Positions 1-8,385 of a stretch of DNA of 37,731 nucleotides are shown here, piece by piece. The notes under the pieces are model-generated. The model saw only the letters and a list, made by a program, of their open reading frames with translations, was not told the origin of the DNA and did not search any database. The DNA is from a virus. The position numbers were made by a program, and so were the translations under genes. The stretch's first letter is position 1; each line of letters begins with the position of its first letter. The stretch covers positions 1-37,731 of IMG/VR virus record IMGVR_UViG_3300046660_000803; one strand, given 5' to 3'.

Positions 1-174
1 TCACCCTTTCTCCCACCACTTCCCACGCCCCCTCCCCTTGCGCCTTGCCGACTCCTTCAGCGACGCGGCGCGCTGCTCCTCCGGCGTGCGGGTGTCGGGC
101 AGCAGCAGGTGGCTGTGGTCCGGCTCCAGCTTCGTGGGGTCCGGGCGGTCGGCGGGCTTGTCGGGGGTGTCCAT
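1..174 (-). CDS. Small basic hypothetical protein, 57 aa
   Basis: This ORF of 57 codons plus stop begins at ATG 174 and ends at the first base of the window. The N-terminal half is rich in Pro and Asp, and the C-terminal third is strongly basic (RRKGRGRGKWWEKG). It is the last visible gene of the minus-strand late block, 25 bases after the SGNH hydrolase. I do not recognise a family. Composition and codon use match its neighbours. It could be a late-operon end gene; no function can be assigned. Confidence 0.55.
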   Translation of the reverse strand: MDTPDKPADRPDPTKLEPDHSHLLLPDTRTPEEQRAASLKESARRKGRGRGKWWEKG

Positions 175-199
175 ACGCCCACCATACGCCCGGGCCGGC

Positions 200-901
200 T
201 CAGGGCGTGAGATCGAACAACGGCAGGAGCTGCCGGACCACCAGCGCGTGGCCGGCGCGGTTCGGGTGGTTGGACTGGGCCATGAGCGTCTTCCTGTCGC
301 CCTTGAACGAGATGAAGGCCTGAAGGCTGTCGGCGACCGGCACGCGCTCGGCCGCGCCGAGGGCGCGAATCATCGCCGCCTGCGCGCCGAGCTTGTCACC
401 CGGCGAGGTCGGTGAGGCGTCGGTGTCCCAGGTGGGCGTCAGCAGCACCGGGCAGGCGCCAGCGGCGCGGGCGGCACGGATGATGGTCGTGAGGTTCTGC
501 CGGGACTGGGCCAGCGGCAGGCCGCGATCGTTGAGGGCATAGTCGATCAGCACCACCCGGGGGTGGTGGTCCATGACATCGCGCTGCACCCGGGCCAGGC
601 CCTTGGCCGAGCTCTCCCCACCGACGCCGGCCGTGATGACGTTGAGCACGGCGTACGGGAACCGGTCGGCCAGTGCATCCTCCAGCTGCCGGGGGTAGGC
701 GTCGCGCTTCTGGACCTTGGGCGTCACGCCAAAGCCCGCCGGGACACTGTGGCCGAAGGCGACGATGTTCACGTTCGAGTTCTTGGGCCACTGCACCTGC
801 AGGTCGGCAACGACCCGGGCCAGGCATGCATCGGCTGCGAACGCGGAGACGGGGAGGAGTGCGGAGAGGCCGAGGGCGGCAGCGGCAAGGATACGGTTCA
901 T
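200..901 (-). CDS. Secreted SGNH/GDSL-type hydrolase
   Basis: The protein has 233 aa. An N-terminal signal peptide ends near residue 22 (hydrophobic core, then SAFAADA). The SGNH blocks are visible: GHS with Ser52, AGVGGESS with Gly94-95, YALND with Asn124 and SNHPN with His212. This is the family of lysophospholipase/thioesterase I and many acetyl-esterases, so an ester- or acetyl-removing enzyme acting in the periplasm or outside the cell is likely. Two residues are unusual: the GDS aspartate is His51, and the Asp normally three residues before the catalytic His is Gln209. It follows the tail-fibre genes and an alpha/beta hydrolase, suggesting a role at the cell surface (O-antigen or capsule modification), which is inference. 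Confidence 0.85.
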   Translation of the reverse strand: MNRILAAAALGLSALLPVSAFAADACLARVVADLQVQWPKNSNVNIVAFGHSVPAGFGVTPKVQKRDAYPRQLEDALADRFPYAVLNVITAGVGGESSAKGLARVQRDVMDHHPRVVLIDYALNDRGLPLAQSRQNLTTIIRAARAAGACPVLLTPTWDTDASPTSPGDKLGAQAAMIRALGAAERVPVADSLQAFISFKGDRKTLMAQSNHPNRAGHALVVRQLLPLFDLTP

Positions 902-925
902 CCGGCGCAGGATAGCGCAACCGGA

Positions 926-1651
926 TCAGGTCGAGTTCGCGCGGACGAACGCCGCCATCACGTCCAGATCGATTCCCGAAAGCGTCGTCTCGGCATGGGC
1001 GCCCGGGATGGTGATCATCTGTATGGTGCCTGCCGCGGTGGCCACGGCGCCGGCATCCGTCGTGTTCGCGATGACATCGGTGGCCCCCACCCACAGCTGC
1101 CCCGGGACGCCGGCCAGCGTTGCCGCGTACACGCGCGGGTTGTACTGGGCGCCATACGCTGCGTCGGTGTACGACCCGCCGTAGGCAGCAGCGATCTGCG
1201 TGGAGAACCCATTTGCGATCGCGGAGTTCATGTTGGTCACCGGGATGACGCCCACCACCGCGGCCACCTTGGCCTTGTTCGCCCTGGCCCAGTTGAGCAT
1301 CGCAAGGCCGCCCATCGACTGGCCCGCCAGGATGACCTTGCCCTTCTTGACCTGCGGCAACGTCTGGGTAAACGCATACGCCTCGTCCAGACGGGACAGG
1401 AGCGTGGAGTTGCCCCACGTTGCGCTACCGCCCAGATCCGCGCTGATCGTGCAGAGGTTGCAGGTATCGACCAGCGTCCTGACGATCGGCCACCGCTGGG
1501 GGCTGGCGGTCATCCAGTCCCAGGCGCCGCCGGAGGCTTCCACGCCGTGCACCAGGATGCAGGCATAGTTGCCGCCCGAATACTCCGCCGGGTCCATAAC
1601 CATGTCGCGCTCGGCCGCATGGATCCGCCCAAGACCGGTAGTGATTTTCAT
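926..1651 (-). CDS. Alpha/beta-hydrolase-fold protein of the tail-fibre block
   Basis: The protein has 241 aa with start ATG 1651, which overlaps the stop of the fibre gene in an ATGA junction; this fixes the start. Features of the fold: an oxyanion-type HG at 35-36, the nucleophile elbow GQSMGG with Ser112, candidate acids Asp192 or Asp199, and GAH with His219. No signal peptide is seen. Translational coupling to the tail-fibre gene suggests it is a virion-associated or co-produced surface esterase or lipase-like enzyme. The substrate cannot be told from sequence. Confidence 0.8.
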   Translation of the reverse strand: MKITTGLGRIHAAERDMVMDPAEYSGGNYACILVHGVEASGGAWDWMTASPQRWPIVRTLVDTCNLCTISADLGGSATWGNSTLLSRLDEAYAFTQTLPQVKKGKVILAGQSMGGLAMLNWARANKAKVAAVVGVIPVTNMNSAIANGFSTQIAAAYGGSYTDAAYGAQYNPRVYAATLAGVPGQLWVGATDVIANTTDAGAVATAAGTIQMITIPGAHAETTLSGIDLDVMAAFVRANST

Positions 1652-2838
1652 GCGGTCACCACGTAGATGTAAGGCTTGTCGGCCGCTGCCGCGAAGACGG
1701 TGAAGGTGTCCGGGCCACGGTTCAAATACCACGCTAGGTTCACGGTGGTGCCGGGAGCCACGCCCGACAGCAGGAACTGCTTGCCCTGCGACCAGTAGTT
1801 CGTGATCGCCGCCGAGAAGAACAGCTGCGCGGAATCGACCCCGTTCACCCGCAGGATGATCGCGGCCAGGTTGCTGGCGGTGGGCGAGTTGTAGAACGCC
1901 GTGGACCCGAACGAGATCATGACCGGTCGGTCAGGCATCACGAACGAGAAGGTCATTCCGGGGATCGCCACAATGGCCGAGCCGGCGCTGGACGACACGA
2001 AGGGGGAAGTCAGCTCTACCCCGCCGATGAAGGTCCCCGACTTGGCGCTGATGATGGGGTTGCGGGGGTTCGTGTTGTTGACCGTGATCCCGGGCCCGGC
2101 AGTCACCGACTGCACGGACGCATTGACCTCCGCGACCTGCGCCAGCGTCAGGTGGTATCGCTCGCCAGACGTGCCGCCCTGCAGCCCAGACAGGCTCGTG
2201 TTATGGGCAGCTCCGGGCTGGAGCGCGCTGTCGGCCTTGTCCAGCGAGGCGAGGACCGGCGCGGCCAGGGTCAGCGTCGGGAGGCCAGCAGCAGCATCCC
2301 CGTTCACCACGTTGATCTGGTTCGTGGTTCCGGTGATCGTGGCCGCCCTGCTGCCGGTCCTGCGGCCCTTCGCGTCGAAGGTGGTCGCCAGGAGGGTGCC
2401 TGCGCCGGTGTCGGTCACGTTGGCCAGGCCAAGATCGGTGACCCCATCCCCGCCCACTGTCTTCGTGAGCTGGCCGCTGGTCGCCGTGATGGCGCCGGCA
2501 ACGGGGAACCACCCCTTGATGCCGCCCGGCCCGCTGCCGTAGAACTGGGTGTTGCCGGGCGCGGTTGTGTCGTTCTGCAGGGTGATGATGACCGCGCCGT
2601 TCGGCTGCGGCACGCCGTTGACCGCGATCGACTCCTGCCCGAGGATCTTGAACGACAGGCCCTGCCCGTCCTCCAGTTCGGCGACGCGCTGCGCCAGCGC
2701 TGCGTAGAGGGCGGCCAGGTCCTGGCTGGATTGGACCGATGCAAGCTTCAGGAAGAAGTCGACCCACGCTTTCGTGACGAAGCCGCCGGAGCCAGCAATC
2801 GGCTCCGATACTCGCGGGACATCAGCAGGCGATGCCAT
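1648..2838 (-). CDS. Tail-fibre-like structural protein
   Basis: The protein has 396 aa. The N-terminal ~60 residues (Pro-rich start, FVTKAWVDFFLKL helix, then a coiled stretch AALYAALAQRVAELEDG) resemble virion-attachment segments of podovirus fibres. The middle consists of repetitive Gly/Thr/Asn-rich stretches typical of beta-structured fibres, and the last ~130 residues look like a globular beta domain. The start overlaps the stop of the preceding gene in a TGATG junction. It lies between another fibre-like protein and two hydrolases, so it is probably a receptor-binding or hydrolase-carrying fibre. No enzymatic motif is seen. Confidence 0.7.
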   Translation of the reverse strand: MASPADVPRVSEPIAGSGGFVTKAWVDFFLKLASVQSSQDLAALYAALAQRVAELEDGQGLSFKILGQESIAVNGVPQPNGAVIITLQNDTTAPGNTQFYGSGPGGIKGWFPVAGAITATSGQLTKTVGGDGVTDLGLANVTDTGAGTLLATTFDAKGRRTGSRAATITGTTNQINVVNGDAAAGLPTLTLAAPVLASLDKADSALQPGAAHNTSLSGLQGGTSGERYHLTLAQVAEVNASVQSVTAGPGITVNNTNPRNPIISAKSGTFIGGVELTSPFVSSSAGSAIVAIPGMTFSFVMPDRPVMISFGSTAFYNSPTASNLAAIILRVNGVDSAQLFFSAAITNYWSQGKQFLLSGVAPGTTVNLAWYLNRGPDTFTVFAAAADKPYIYVVTA

Positions 2839-3617
2839 CAGGCGGCCTTCTTCCCGAAGGCGATCCAGCTGAACTGGAACGGCGTGGACAGGTTGTACTG
2901 GCTGCCCACCTGCGTGATGTTCAGGTCCCAGGCGATCGTGGCACCGGTGGTGCTGGGAATGGCGCCCAGCGTGCCGATGAAGCCAGCGGTCACCACGCCC
3001 GAGCCCTTCGCGATCGTGGCGATCACCACCGGCACTTCGTCATAGGCGATCGGGAACACAATTGCGGTGTTGGCGATCTGCGCCCCGCTGGCCGGCATGG
3101 TGCCCACGCCGCGCTGGATCAGCTGGTCGTTGATCTTCATGGAGGTGGCGGTGCTGCTGGCCGGCTGGTCAACCACGGCCGGCGCGGTCAGGGTGTAGCC
3201 GCCGGCGCTGGCCGTGACGATCTTCCCGTCCGAGCCGGTCGGGTCCGGCAGTCGGAAGAAGTCGCCCCACAGCAGGTTCGAACCGTCGTTGGTCAGGAAT
3301 AGCCCGGACTGCAGCCCCGGAATGGCCAGCGAATCGGCCGCGCCGTTGTCGATGTCCCGGGTGAAGATCGTCACCCCGGCCGAGTCCTTCAGCACGACCG
3401 AATAGGCGCCGTCGAGCCAGATGTTCGTGTTCGAGCGGCCGGCGCTGTCCAGCGGCACCGGGTTGGAGTTCGGAATGGTCAGCTCCTGGTCGCTCCAGGT
3501 CAGCTTCGGCGTGGTCGTGCCCTTCAGGTAGAACGTCAGGGATCCGCCCGCGCACGGCTGCAGCCCGAGCAGGTTCATGAAAACGGGCGCCGGGTTGAAG
3601 AAGCGGTAGGCGGTCAT
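2838..3617 (-). CDS. Tail-fibre/tail-spike-like structural protein
   Basis: The protein has 259 aa. ATG 3617 is chosen because GGAG lies five bases upstream on the minus strand; an upstream in-frame TTG at 3632 has no such site. The N-terminus (FFNPAPVFMNLLGLQPCAGG, then LTFYLKGTTTPKLTW) is of the kind found in podovirus tail-fibre or spike proteins that begin with a small beta domain. The C-terminal ~110 residues look like a second beta domain. The gene starts just below a terminator hairpin and is coupled to the following fibre gene. Confidence 0.7.
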   Translation of the reverse strand: MTAYRFFNPAPVFMNLLGLQPCAGGSLTFYLKGTTTPKLTWSDQELTIPNSNPVPLDSAGRSNTNIWLDGAYSVVLKDSAGVTIFTRDIDNGAADSLAIPGLQSGLFLTNDGSNLLWGDFFRLPDPTGSDGKIVTASAGGYTLTAPAVVDQPASSTATSMKINDQLIQRGVGTMPASGAQIANTAIVFPIAYDEVPVVIATIAKGSGVVTAGFIGTLGAIPSTTGATIAWDLNITQVGSQYNLSTPFQFSWIAFGKKAA

Positions 3618-3630
3618 GGGATCTCCGGGC

Positions 3631-3657
3631 AAAAAGAAAGCCCGCGCGAGGCGGGCT
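3631..3657 (-). terminator. Intrinsic terminator directly before the tail-fibre block
   Basis: On the minus strand a perfect 7-bp stem (AGCCCGC/GCGGGCT, 5-base loop, 3639-3657) is followed by TTTCTTTTT. It lies 14 bases upstream of the fibre start codon, with the ribosome-binding site in between. It should end transcripts coming from the ejection-protein genes unless they are antiterminated. Confidence 0.75.
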
Positions 3658-3706
3658 GGGTTCGGTGGTAGGATTCGAAAATCCTGAGCTGCAAGAAGCT
3701 GAAGCC

Positions 3707-3955
3707 GTGAACAGCACGCTGATCGCCGCCATCCTCACGCCGATTCTTGGACCGCTCGTCTGGTGGGCCTTGAACCTGCCGGGCAAGCTGGCATCACGGC
3801 TGATCTGGAAGTACATGCCCTATGGGCGATTGCGGACGCTGCTGCTGCGCAATGGCGACCCGTTCAAGGCCGTCGAGACGCCCCACGACCCTTCGCTGCC
3901 GGGATATCAGAAGGCGCGCCGCCCGCAGCAGCCGCTGGGAAAGCCAAGGCGTTGA
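3707..3955 (+). CDS. Small membrane protein, antisense in the late block (possible moron)
   Basis: This plus-strand ORF begins at GTG 3707 (82 aa; an upstream GTG at 3665 is possible) after AAGAAG/GAAG purine stretches. Residues ~3-22 form one hydrophobic segment ending in LVWWAL, followed by a basic amphipathic region (GKLASRLIWKYMPYGRLRTLLLR) and a basic Pro-rich tail. This looks like real protein rather than an antisense shadow, and most of it lies in a stretch without a minus-strand gene. Its last ~92 bases overlap the 3' end of the gp16-like gene tail to tail. It may be expressed independently of the late operon; a membrane role such as superinfection exclusion is only a guess. Confidence 0.55.
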   Translation: MNSTLIAAILTPILGPLVWWALNLPGKLASRLIWKYMPYGRLRTLLLRNGDPFKAVETPHDPSLPGYQKARRPQQPLGKPRR

Positions 3956-5591
3956 CCCCTGCCGGCAGCGCATAGGGCGCGGCCTGAGCGAGCCTGGACA
4001 GGCCATTGATGCCGCCCGCAGTGACGGGCCGCGACAGCAAAAGCGCGTTCGCCGCGGTCGGACTGTTTGCAACCCGTCCTGCCAGCAGCCCGGCGCCGGC
4101 CAAGCGAGCCCACACCGGGAGCTGGTCATTGCTCGCCAGGTACGCGCCGCCGCCCAGGCCCAACAGGTTGTTGATGACCGTCCGCTCAGCAGTCCCCGAG
4201 TTCGGGATCGGGTCCTTCAGCACGGTCTGGCCGATGCGAGCGAGATCGCGCATCTCCTGGGTGGACCCGTTGCGAACCATCGGCCACAGCGCAGCCGGGC
4301 GAATGTCACCGGATGCGCCGGAAACCTGCTTGAGCGCATCCTGTGCCGTCCGCAGGTTAGCCCACTGGGAGTTGGCCTGCTTCAGTAGCGCTGCGTCAGC
4401 ACCGCCCACGCTCCGGAATGCAGCATCGTCAACCACGCGCCGCATCGCCTTGACGGCTGCTTCGATAGCGCCGTCACCCGTGACGCCGGCCAGCTCGCCT
4501 CGCAGAGACTGGTACTTTGGCCCGGTCACAGCCCCGTTGGCGAAGTTCTCCACGATGCTGTCGAGCTGGTTCCGTACGACCTGCGCCTTATCGGCCGTCA
4601 TGTTCCTCATCGCGCTACTTTCGATGGCTGCCAGGCGGCCGAGATCGGCTCCGTTCAGCGCGACGCTGTTGCGGCTGAAAACGTTGTCGTAGACGTTGCC
4701 GATCCCCTGCCTTGCAGCGAGCATCACGTCATCGGTCAGCACGGGCGCATCGGCGCCAAAGGTGTTGGACACCGCGCGATTGAATGCCTGCTGCTGGTTC
4801 CTGCCAGCCCCAGCGGCGCCACTGAACGGCAGCGTGTTGAGGACGGACGACAGGCCCTTGAGGAACCTGGAATCGCTGATCTGCGCGAGGTGCAGCGGAA
4901 TGCCGGCCTGCTTGGCCTTCGAAATCGCTCCGGCAATGGCCGGCTGCGCCGCCTGCTTCGCTCGCTGAGCGAGAGCACCGGCACCTGCAGCCACGGCCTG
5001 CCCGGCGGCGCCAGACCCGGCGCCGACAGCGGTGTTCAGCGCTCGGCTTTCTTCCCCGATCACCGGCTGCGCACCGGCCAGCGCGCCGCCGCGCACGGCA
5101 GCTTCGACATACGGAGCTGCGCGCCCAAGGCGGTTGGCCACGGCGACACCCCGGCCTGCGGGAATCGCCGCCTGGGCGATCTGCCCGGTGATGTTGCCGG
5201 CTAGGCCCGCGCCGGTTTCCATCAGGGGTTTGTCACGAACGCTGGCCTCTTCCGCCATCTGGGTTGCGCGGTCGCCAATGTTGTACCTGCGATCCAGCTC
5301 GCGCGTTACCAGCCCGGGAATCGCGAAAGCCAGCGGCGCCGCTTTCGAGGACAGGAACTGCCCGGCGCCGATGGCGGAGTCCATGACGGACTTGCCAGCG
5401 CCTGCCATGAAGCGCTCGTAGCCGCTCATACCATCGGTAGGCGACGGGATCTCGGCCTGAACCGCCGGGAGGTCGGTGATCCGCTGCTCCGGAGCGGCCT
5501 GCTCAGCCTGGCCCGAATACCTGCTCCACGGTCCGGCAGCCGCCGGTTGTTCCTGCGGGGCGCCCTGGTACTTTTCCCACGGGCCAGCCAT
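3864..5591 (-). CDS. Ejection/internal virion protein (P22 gp16 position)
   Basis: The protein has 575 aa. It starts with repeated GPWEKYQG/GPWSRYSG-type motifs, as in many podovirus DNA-ejection proteins, and continues with long Ala/Gly-rich helical segments. It is the third of three consecutive genes occupying the places of P22 gp7, gp20 and gp16, proteins that are carried in the capsid and leave with the DNA to form a conduit across the envelope. The start overlaps the stop of the preceding gene. No catalytic motif is seen. Assignment rests on position, length and composition. Confidence 0.7.
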   Translation of the reverse strand: MAGPWEKYQGAPQEQPAAAGPWSRYSGQAEQAAPEQRITDLPAVQAEIPSPTDGMSGYERFMAGAGKSVMDSAIGAGQFLSSKAAPLAFAIPGLVTRELDRRYNIGDRATQMAEEASVRDKPLMETGAGLAGNITGQIAQAAIPAGRGVAVANRLGRAAPYVEAAVRGGALAGAQPVIGEESRALNTAVGAGSGAAGQAVAAGAGALAQRAKQAAQPAIAGAISKAKQAGIPLHLAQISDSRFLKGLSSVLNTLPFSGAAGAGRNQQQAFNRAVSNTFGADAPVLTDDVMLAARQGIGNVYDNVFSRNSVALNGADLGRLAAIESSAMRNMTADKAQVVRNQLDSIVENFANGAVTGPKYQSLRGELAGVTGDGAIEAAVKAMRRVVDDAAFRSVGGADAALLKQANSQWANLRTAQDALKQVSGASGDIRPAALWPMVRNGSTQEMRDLARIGQTVLKDPIPNSGTAERTVINNLLGLGGGAYLASNDQLPVWARLAGAGLLAGRVANSPTAANALLLSRPVTAGGINGLSRLAQAAPYALPAGVNALAFPAAAAGGAPSDIPAAKGRGASRRP

Positions 5592-7168
5592 CAGATGCGC
5601 TCCCAGCTGCTGGGATCGGACGGGTTGCCGCCGCGGAACCGATAGCCGTCCTCGACAGCGCCTGGCTGCGGACCGGCGGCGGCACTGGCCGGCTGCACTG
5701 GCGCGCCTTCAATCTGTCGGCGCAGGTCGCCCATGAACTGCTTGAGCTGCTGCACATTCCTCGCGTTGACCTCCGGAGCGTTGTAGATCGACGGGTACTT
5801 CAGGTTCGCGATCTTCTGCTCCAGGTCCGACTGGGAGCCGACACCAGGAACGCGCGTCAGGGCGAGCATGTCGTTCTGGATCGCGCCGACGGCGGCCTCC
5901 AGCTCCTGGCCCTGGGGCGTGGACACGATCAACCGACCATCGATCGGACCGGTGTCAACGAATCGGCCCTGCAGCCCCTTCATGGCGGCATCGATGCGGC
6001 TCAGACCACGATCCACGTTGTTGAGCTGGGCGCTCTTGGCGCGCGCACCCGAGGCCCGCTCCACATTCGCCTTGTTCTGTTCGATACCCGCCGACTGCGC
6101 GATTGCGGCATTCGTCCTCGCCTCCAGCTCCTGCGGCAGGAACGCCTGCTGGGTGTTGAGCTTTGCGGCCTCCACGGCTGCGGCCTCGTCCTCGGGCCGG
6201 CGCCCGGCGAACATGTTGGCACCGCCGCCACCACCGCCGCGCGGCAACTGCAGGTGGATGTGGTCGCCCTCGTCGATGGCGTGGTAGCCGAGCTGCCGGG
6301 CGCGCGAGATGAAGGCCGGCTTCTGGTTGGCCGGCACCGCGTAGTCAGCAGCGGTGCCGTTGAGGTGCTGGCTGTTCGGCTGGCCGCCCACCTGCGCGTT
6401 CCGCTCAGCAGATCGCGCGCCGCTGGTCATGGTCACTGCCGGGAATTCCGTCGCCAGCTGGCTGAAGGCGGCGAAGTGGCCGGCGCCTTGCGGAGCCGAC
6501 TGCTGGGGCGCTTCCGAGAACGAGCCGTAGCCGATTCCATCGCCAACCACCTGGGCGCCGATCTGGCGCGGATCCACCGCCACCAAACGCTCGATCCCGT
6601 CCGGACCGCGCACCTTCTGGTAGCTGATGGCTGCGGAGGACTGGCGCGGGTCTAGGCCAAGGCTGACCCTGCGCGCGCGCTCCACGTCGGCGGGGTCCAG
6701 GCCCTGCGTCATCATCTGGAAAGATCGCACGTCCGTCGGCGCCTGCCCTGCGGCTCCGCCATACGCCTGCACGATCGACTGCGCGGCCTGGTCGATGATG
6801 GGCGCCGTCTGCGCGTTGTACTCCTGCGGCAGCTCCGACAAGCCCATTCCGGAAAGGGTCGGCACCATGCGCTGGTAGAGACCGGCGCGGGCCTGCTCGG
6901 GCGCGCTGGTGAGCAGCTTGGCCATGTTGACCATGGTCATGTTGCGGCGCTCGTCGGTGTTGGCGAACGCCTGCTCCTGCTGCTGCGCGGCGCGCGCGTC
7001 TACGCCGGCCATCTGGCCCAGCAAGCCGTCGCGCTGCTCAGGCGGCGCGCTGTACGCCTGCGAGGCGAGCTGGTTGAGCCGGTTGCGGTCCTGCACGCCG
7101 CGCAGCTGCTGGCCGAGTTGCAACCCGCCCTGCAGCGATGCCAGGAAGTTCTGCTGATAGTTTTCCAT
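5591..7168 (-). CDS. Ejection/internal virion protein with M15-type peptidase domain (P22 gp20 position)
   Basis: The protein has 525 aa. The N-terminal ~220 residues are Gln/Ala-rich helices. Residues ~235-310 match the zinc D-Ala-D-Ala carboxypeptidase (M15) pattern: SGARS, SQHLNGTAAD with His268 and Asp275, then DHIHLQL with His303 and His305. A Gly-rich linker and a helical C-terminus follow. M15 domains cut peptidoglycan cross-bridges, so this virion protein probably opens the cell wall locally during DNA entry. P22 gp20 itself lacks such a domain. The gene is coupled to the gp16-like gene by overlap. Confidence 0.82.
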   Translation of the reverse strand: MENYQQNFLASLQGGLQLGQQLRGVQDRNRLNQLASQAYSAPPEQRDGLLGQMAGVDARAAQQQEQAFANTDERRNMTMVNMAKLLTSAPEQARAGLYQRMVPTLSGMGLSELPQEYNAQTAPIIDQAAQSIVQAYGGAAGQAPTDVRSFQMMTQGLDPADVERARRVSLGLDPRQSSAAISYQKVRGPDGIERLVAVDPRQIGAQVVGDGIGYGSFSEAPQQSAPQGAGHFAAFSQLATEFPAVTMTSGARSAERNAQVGGQPNSQHLNGTAADYAVPANQKPAFISRARQLGYHAIDEGDHIHLQLPRGGGGGGANMFAGRRPEDEAAAVEAAKLNTQQAFLPQELEARTNAAIAQSAGIEQNKANVERASGARAKSAQLNNVDRGLSRIDAAMKGLQGRFVDTGPIDGRLIVSTPQGQELEAAVGAIQNDMLALTRVPGVGSQSDLEQKIANLKYPSIYNAPEVNARNVQQLKQFMGDLRRQIEGAPVQPASAAAGPQPGAVEDGYRFRGGNPSDPSSWERI

Positions 7169-7171
7169 GCC

Positions 7172-7933
7172 TTAGCCTCCCCAGCTCGACGTACGGCCGT
7201 TGCCGGCGGCCAGGAAATTGTTCATGTTGTTGCCGAAGCCCTGATAGCTGCCCATGACCGAGCCCTGCGTCTGCGCGCCGCTGCCGCCGCCCAGGCCGCT
7301 GAGCATGCTGGACCACCCACCACCTCCACCGCCGCCGGCAGCGCCCGCGTAGGTGCTCGCGGCAGATGCCAGCGCGTTGCCGTAGCCCGCCTGCGTCATC
7401 GGGCCGGCGGAAGCGATCTGCGCGTTGGCCTGGCCCTTCTGGCCCATGGCATTCGCGAACTGGTTGCCGTAGTTCTGCCCGAGCTGGCCCAGATACTGCG
7501 ACTGGTTCTGGCCCATCTGCGCCAGGCCGGTCAGCCGGTTGGTGTAGTTGCCCAGGTTCTGGCTGGCGATGCCGTTGAGGGCGTTGGCGAGGTCAACGTT
7601 GGTGCCGCCGGAGTACAGGCCACCCCGTGCCGCCGCGCCGCGCTCGACCCCCTGCTGGGTCTGGTCGCGCGCGTAGACGTAGTCCGGGCTGTTCTCGAAG
7701 CCGGAGTAGTCGCCGCGGTTGACGGCCTCCAGCTGGCTCAGGGCGTTGGTGCCGGCGTTGTAGAACGGCATCGCCTGGTCAACGGAATTGCCGTAAAGCG
7801 CCTGCTGCTCGTCCAGCGTCTGCTGGGCCGCGCTCGCCTGCGCACGCCCGGCCTTCTTCTGGGCCGCGCCCTGCCGGTTGGCCGAGTAGACCATGCCGGC
7901 GCCCACAACTACTGCAGCGGTGATCGCGGCCAT
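7172..7933 (-). CDS. Ejection/internal virion protein (P22 gp7 position)
   Basis: The protein has 253 aa. It begins with a hydrophobic segment (MAAITAAVVVGAGMVYSA), then a Gln/Ala-rich helix (KKAGRAQASAAQQTLDEQQ), a PFYNAGTNALSQLE motif typical of phage DNA-transfer proteins, and a very Gly/Ser/Asn/Gln-rich C-terminal half. It is the first gene of the three-gene ejection module, ending three bases before the next start codon. The family is recognised in podoviruses as a DNA-injection or internal virion protein. Confidence 0.75.
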   Translation of the reverse strand: MAAITAAVVVGAGMVYSANRQGAAQKKAGRAQASAAQQTLDEQQALYGNSVDQAMPFYNAGTNALSQLEAVNRGDYSGFENSPDYVYARDQTQQGVERGAAARGGLYSGGTNVDLANALNGIASQNLGNYTNRLTGLAQMGQNQSQYLGQLGQNYGNQFANAMGQKGQANAQIASAGPMTQAGYGNALASAASTYAGAAGGGGGGGWSSMLSGLGGGSGAQTQGSVMGSYQGFGNNMNNFLAAGNGRTSSWGG

Positions 7934-7935
7934 TG

Positions 7936-8385
7936 TCAGAGTTCCTTGGTGTAGGAGATTTCGGAACGCGCATAGCCGCAGCGCTCGTACAGAGCGGCGG
8001 CCTGCGGCGGGCTGTTAGGCATGTGCACCATCTGGATGCGGGCCGCGCCGCGCTCGCGGCAGGGCTCCTCAATCACGGCCAGCAGACGGCTGGCCACCGA
8101 GGAGCCGCGCGCCTCCGGCGCCACCCACCACACGATCTCGGTGGCGAACACGTGGTCCCGGTTGAACAGGAACGGCACCAGCATCACGCCGACCATGCCG
8201 AGCAGCTCGCCCTCGGCCTCGGCCACGTAGAACACGTCGTTCTCGATCAGGCCGGCGGCCAGGCCGGCGACGCTGTCCTCGTCCATGTCGCACCACTGCG
8301 CGTAATGGGTGGTCGGGTAGAAGAGATCGGACATGCGGACGATCTCCGGCACGTCGGCCAGAGTTGCTTTGCGGATGGTGGTCAT
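7936..8385 (-). CDS. GNAT-family N-acetyltransferase in the virion operon
   Basis: The protein has 149 aa with start ATG 8385 overlapping the preceding stop (TGATG). GNAT features: an N-terminal TIRKATLADVPEIVRM strand-helix, central LLGMVGVMLVPF strands, an acetyl-CoA-binding segment EARGSSVASRLL (degenerate R/Q-x-x-G-x-A) and a C-terminal AALYERCGYARSEISYTK. The target is unknown; phage GNATs may modify a host protein or a virion protein. With the 2OG-oxygenase-like gene it sits exactly where P22 encodes gp26 and gp14, so the pair travels with the head-tail genes rather than with accessory genes. Confidence 0.85.
   Translation of the reverse strand: MTTIRKATLADVPEIVRMSDLFYPTTHYAQWCDMDEDSVAGLAAGLIENDVFYVAEAEGELLGMVGVMLVPFLFNRDHVFATEIVWWVAPEARGSSVASRLLAVIEEPCRERGAARIQMVHMPNSPPQAAALYERCGYARSEISYTKEL

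Noticed and set aside
3661-3700. tRNA-like fragment around the GGATTCGAAAATCC palindrome
   Set aside because: Only a 6-bp hairpin is present; there are no acceptor, D or T arms, so it is not a tRNA or att copy.
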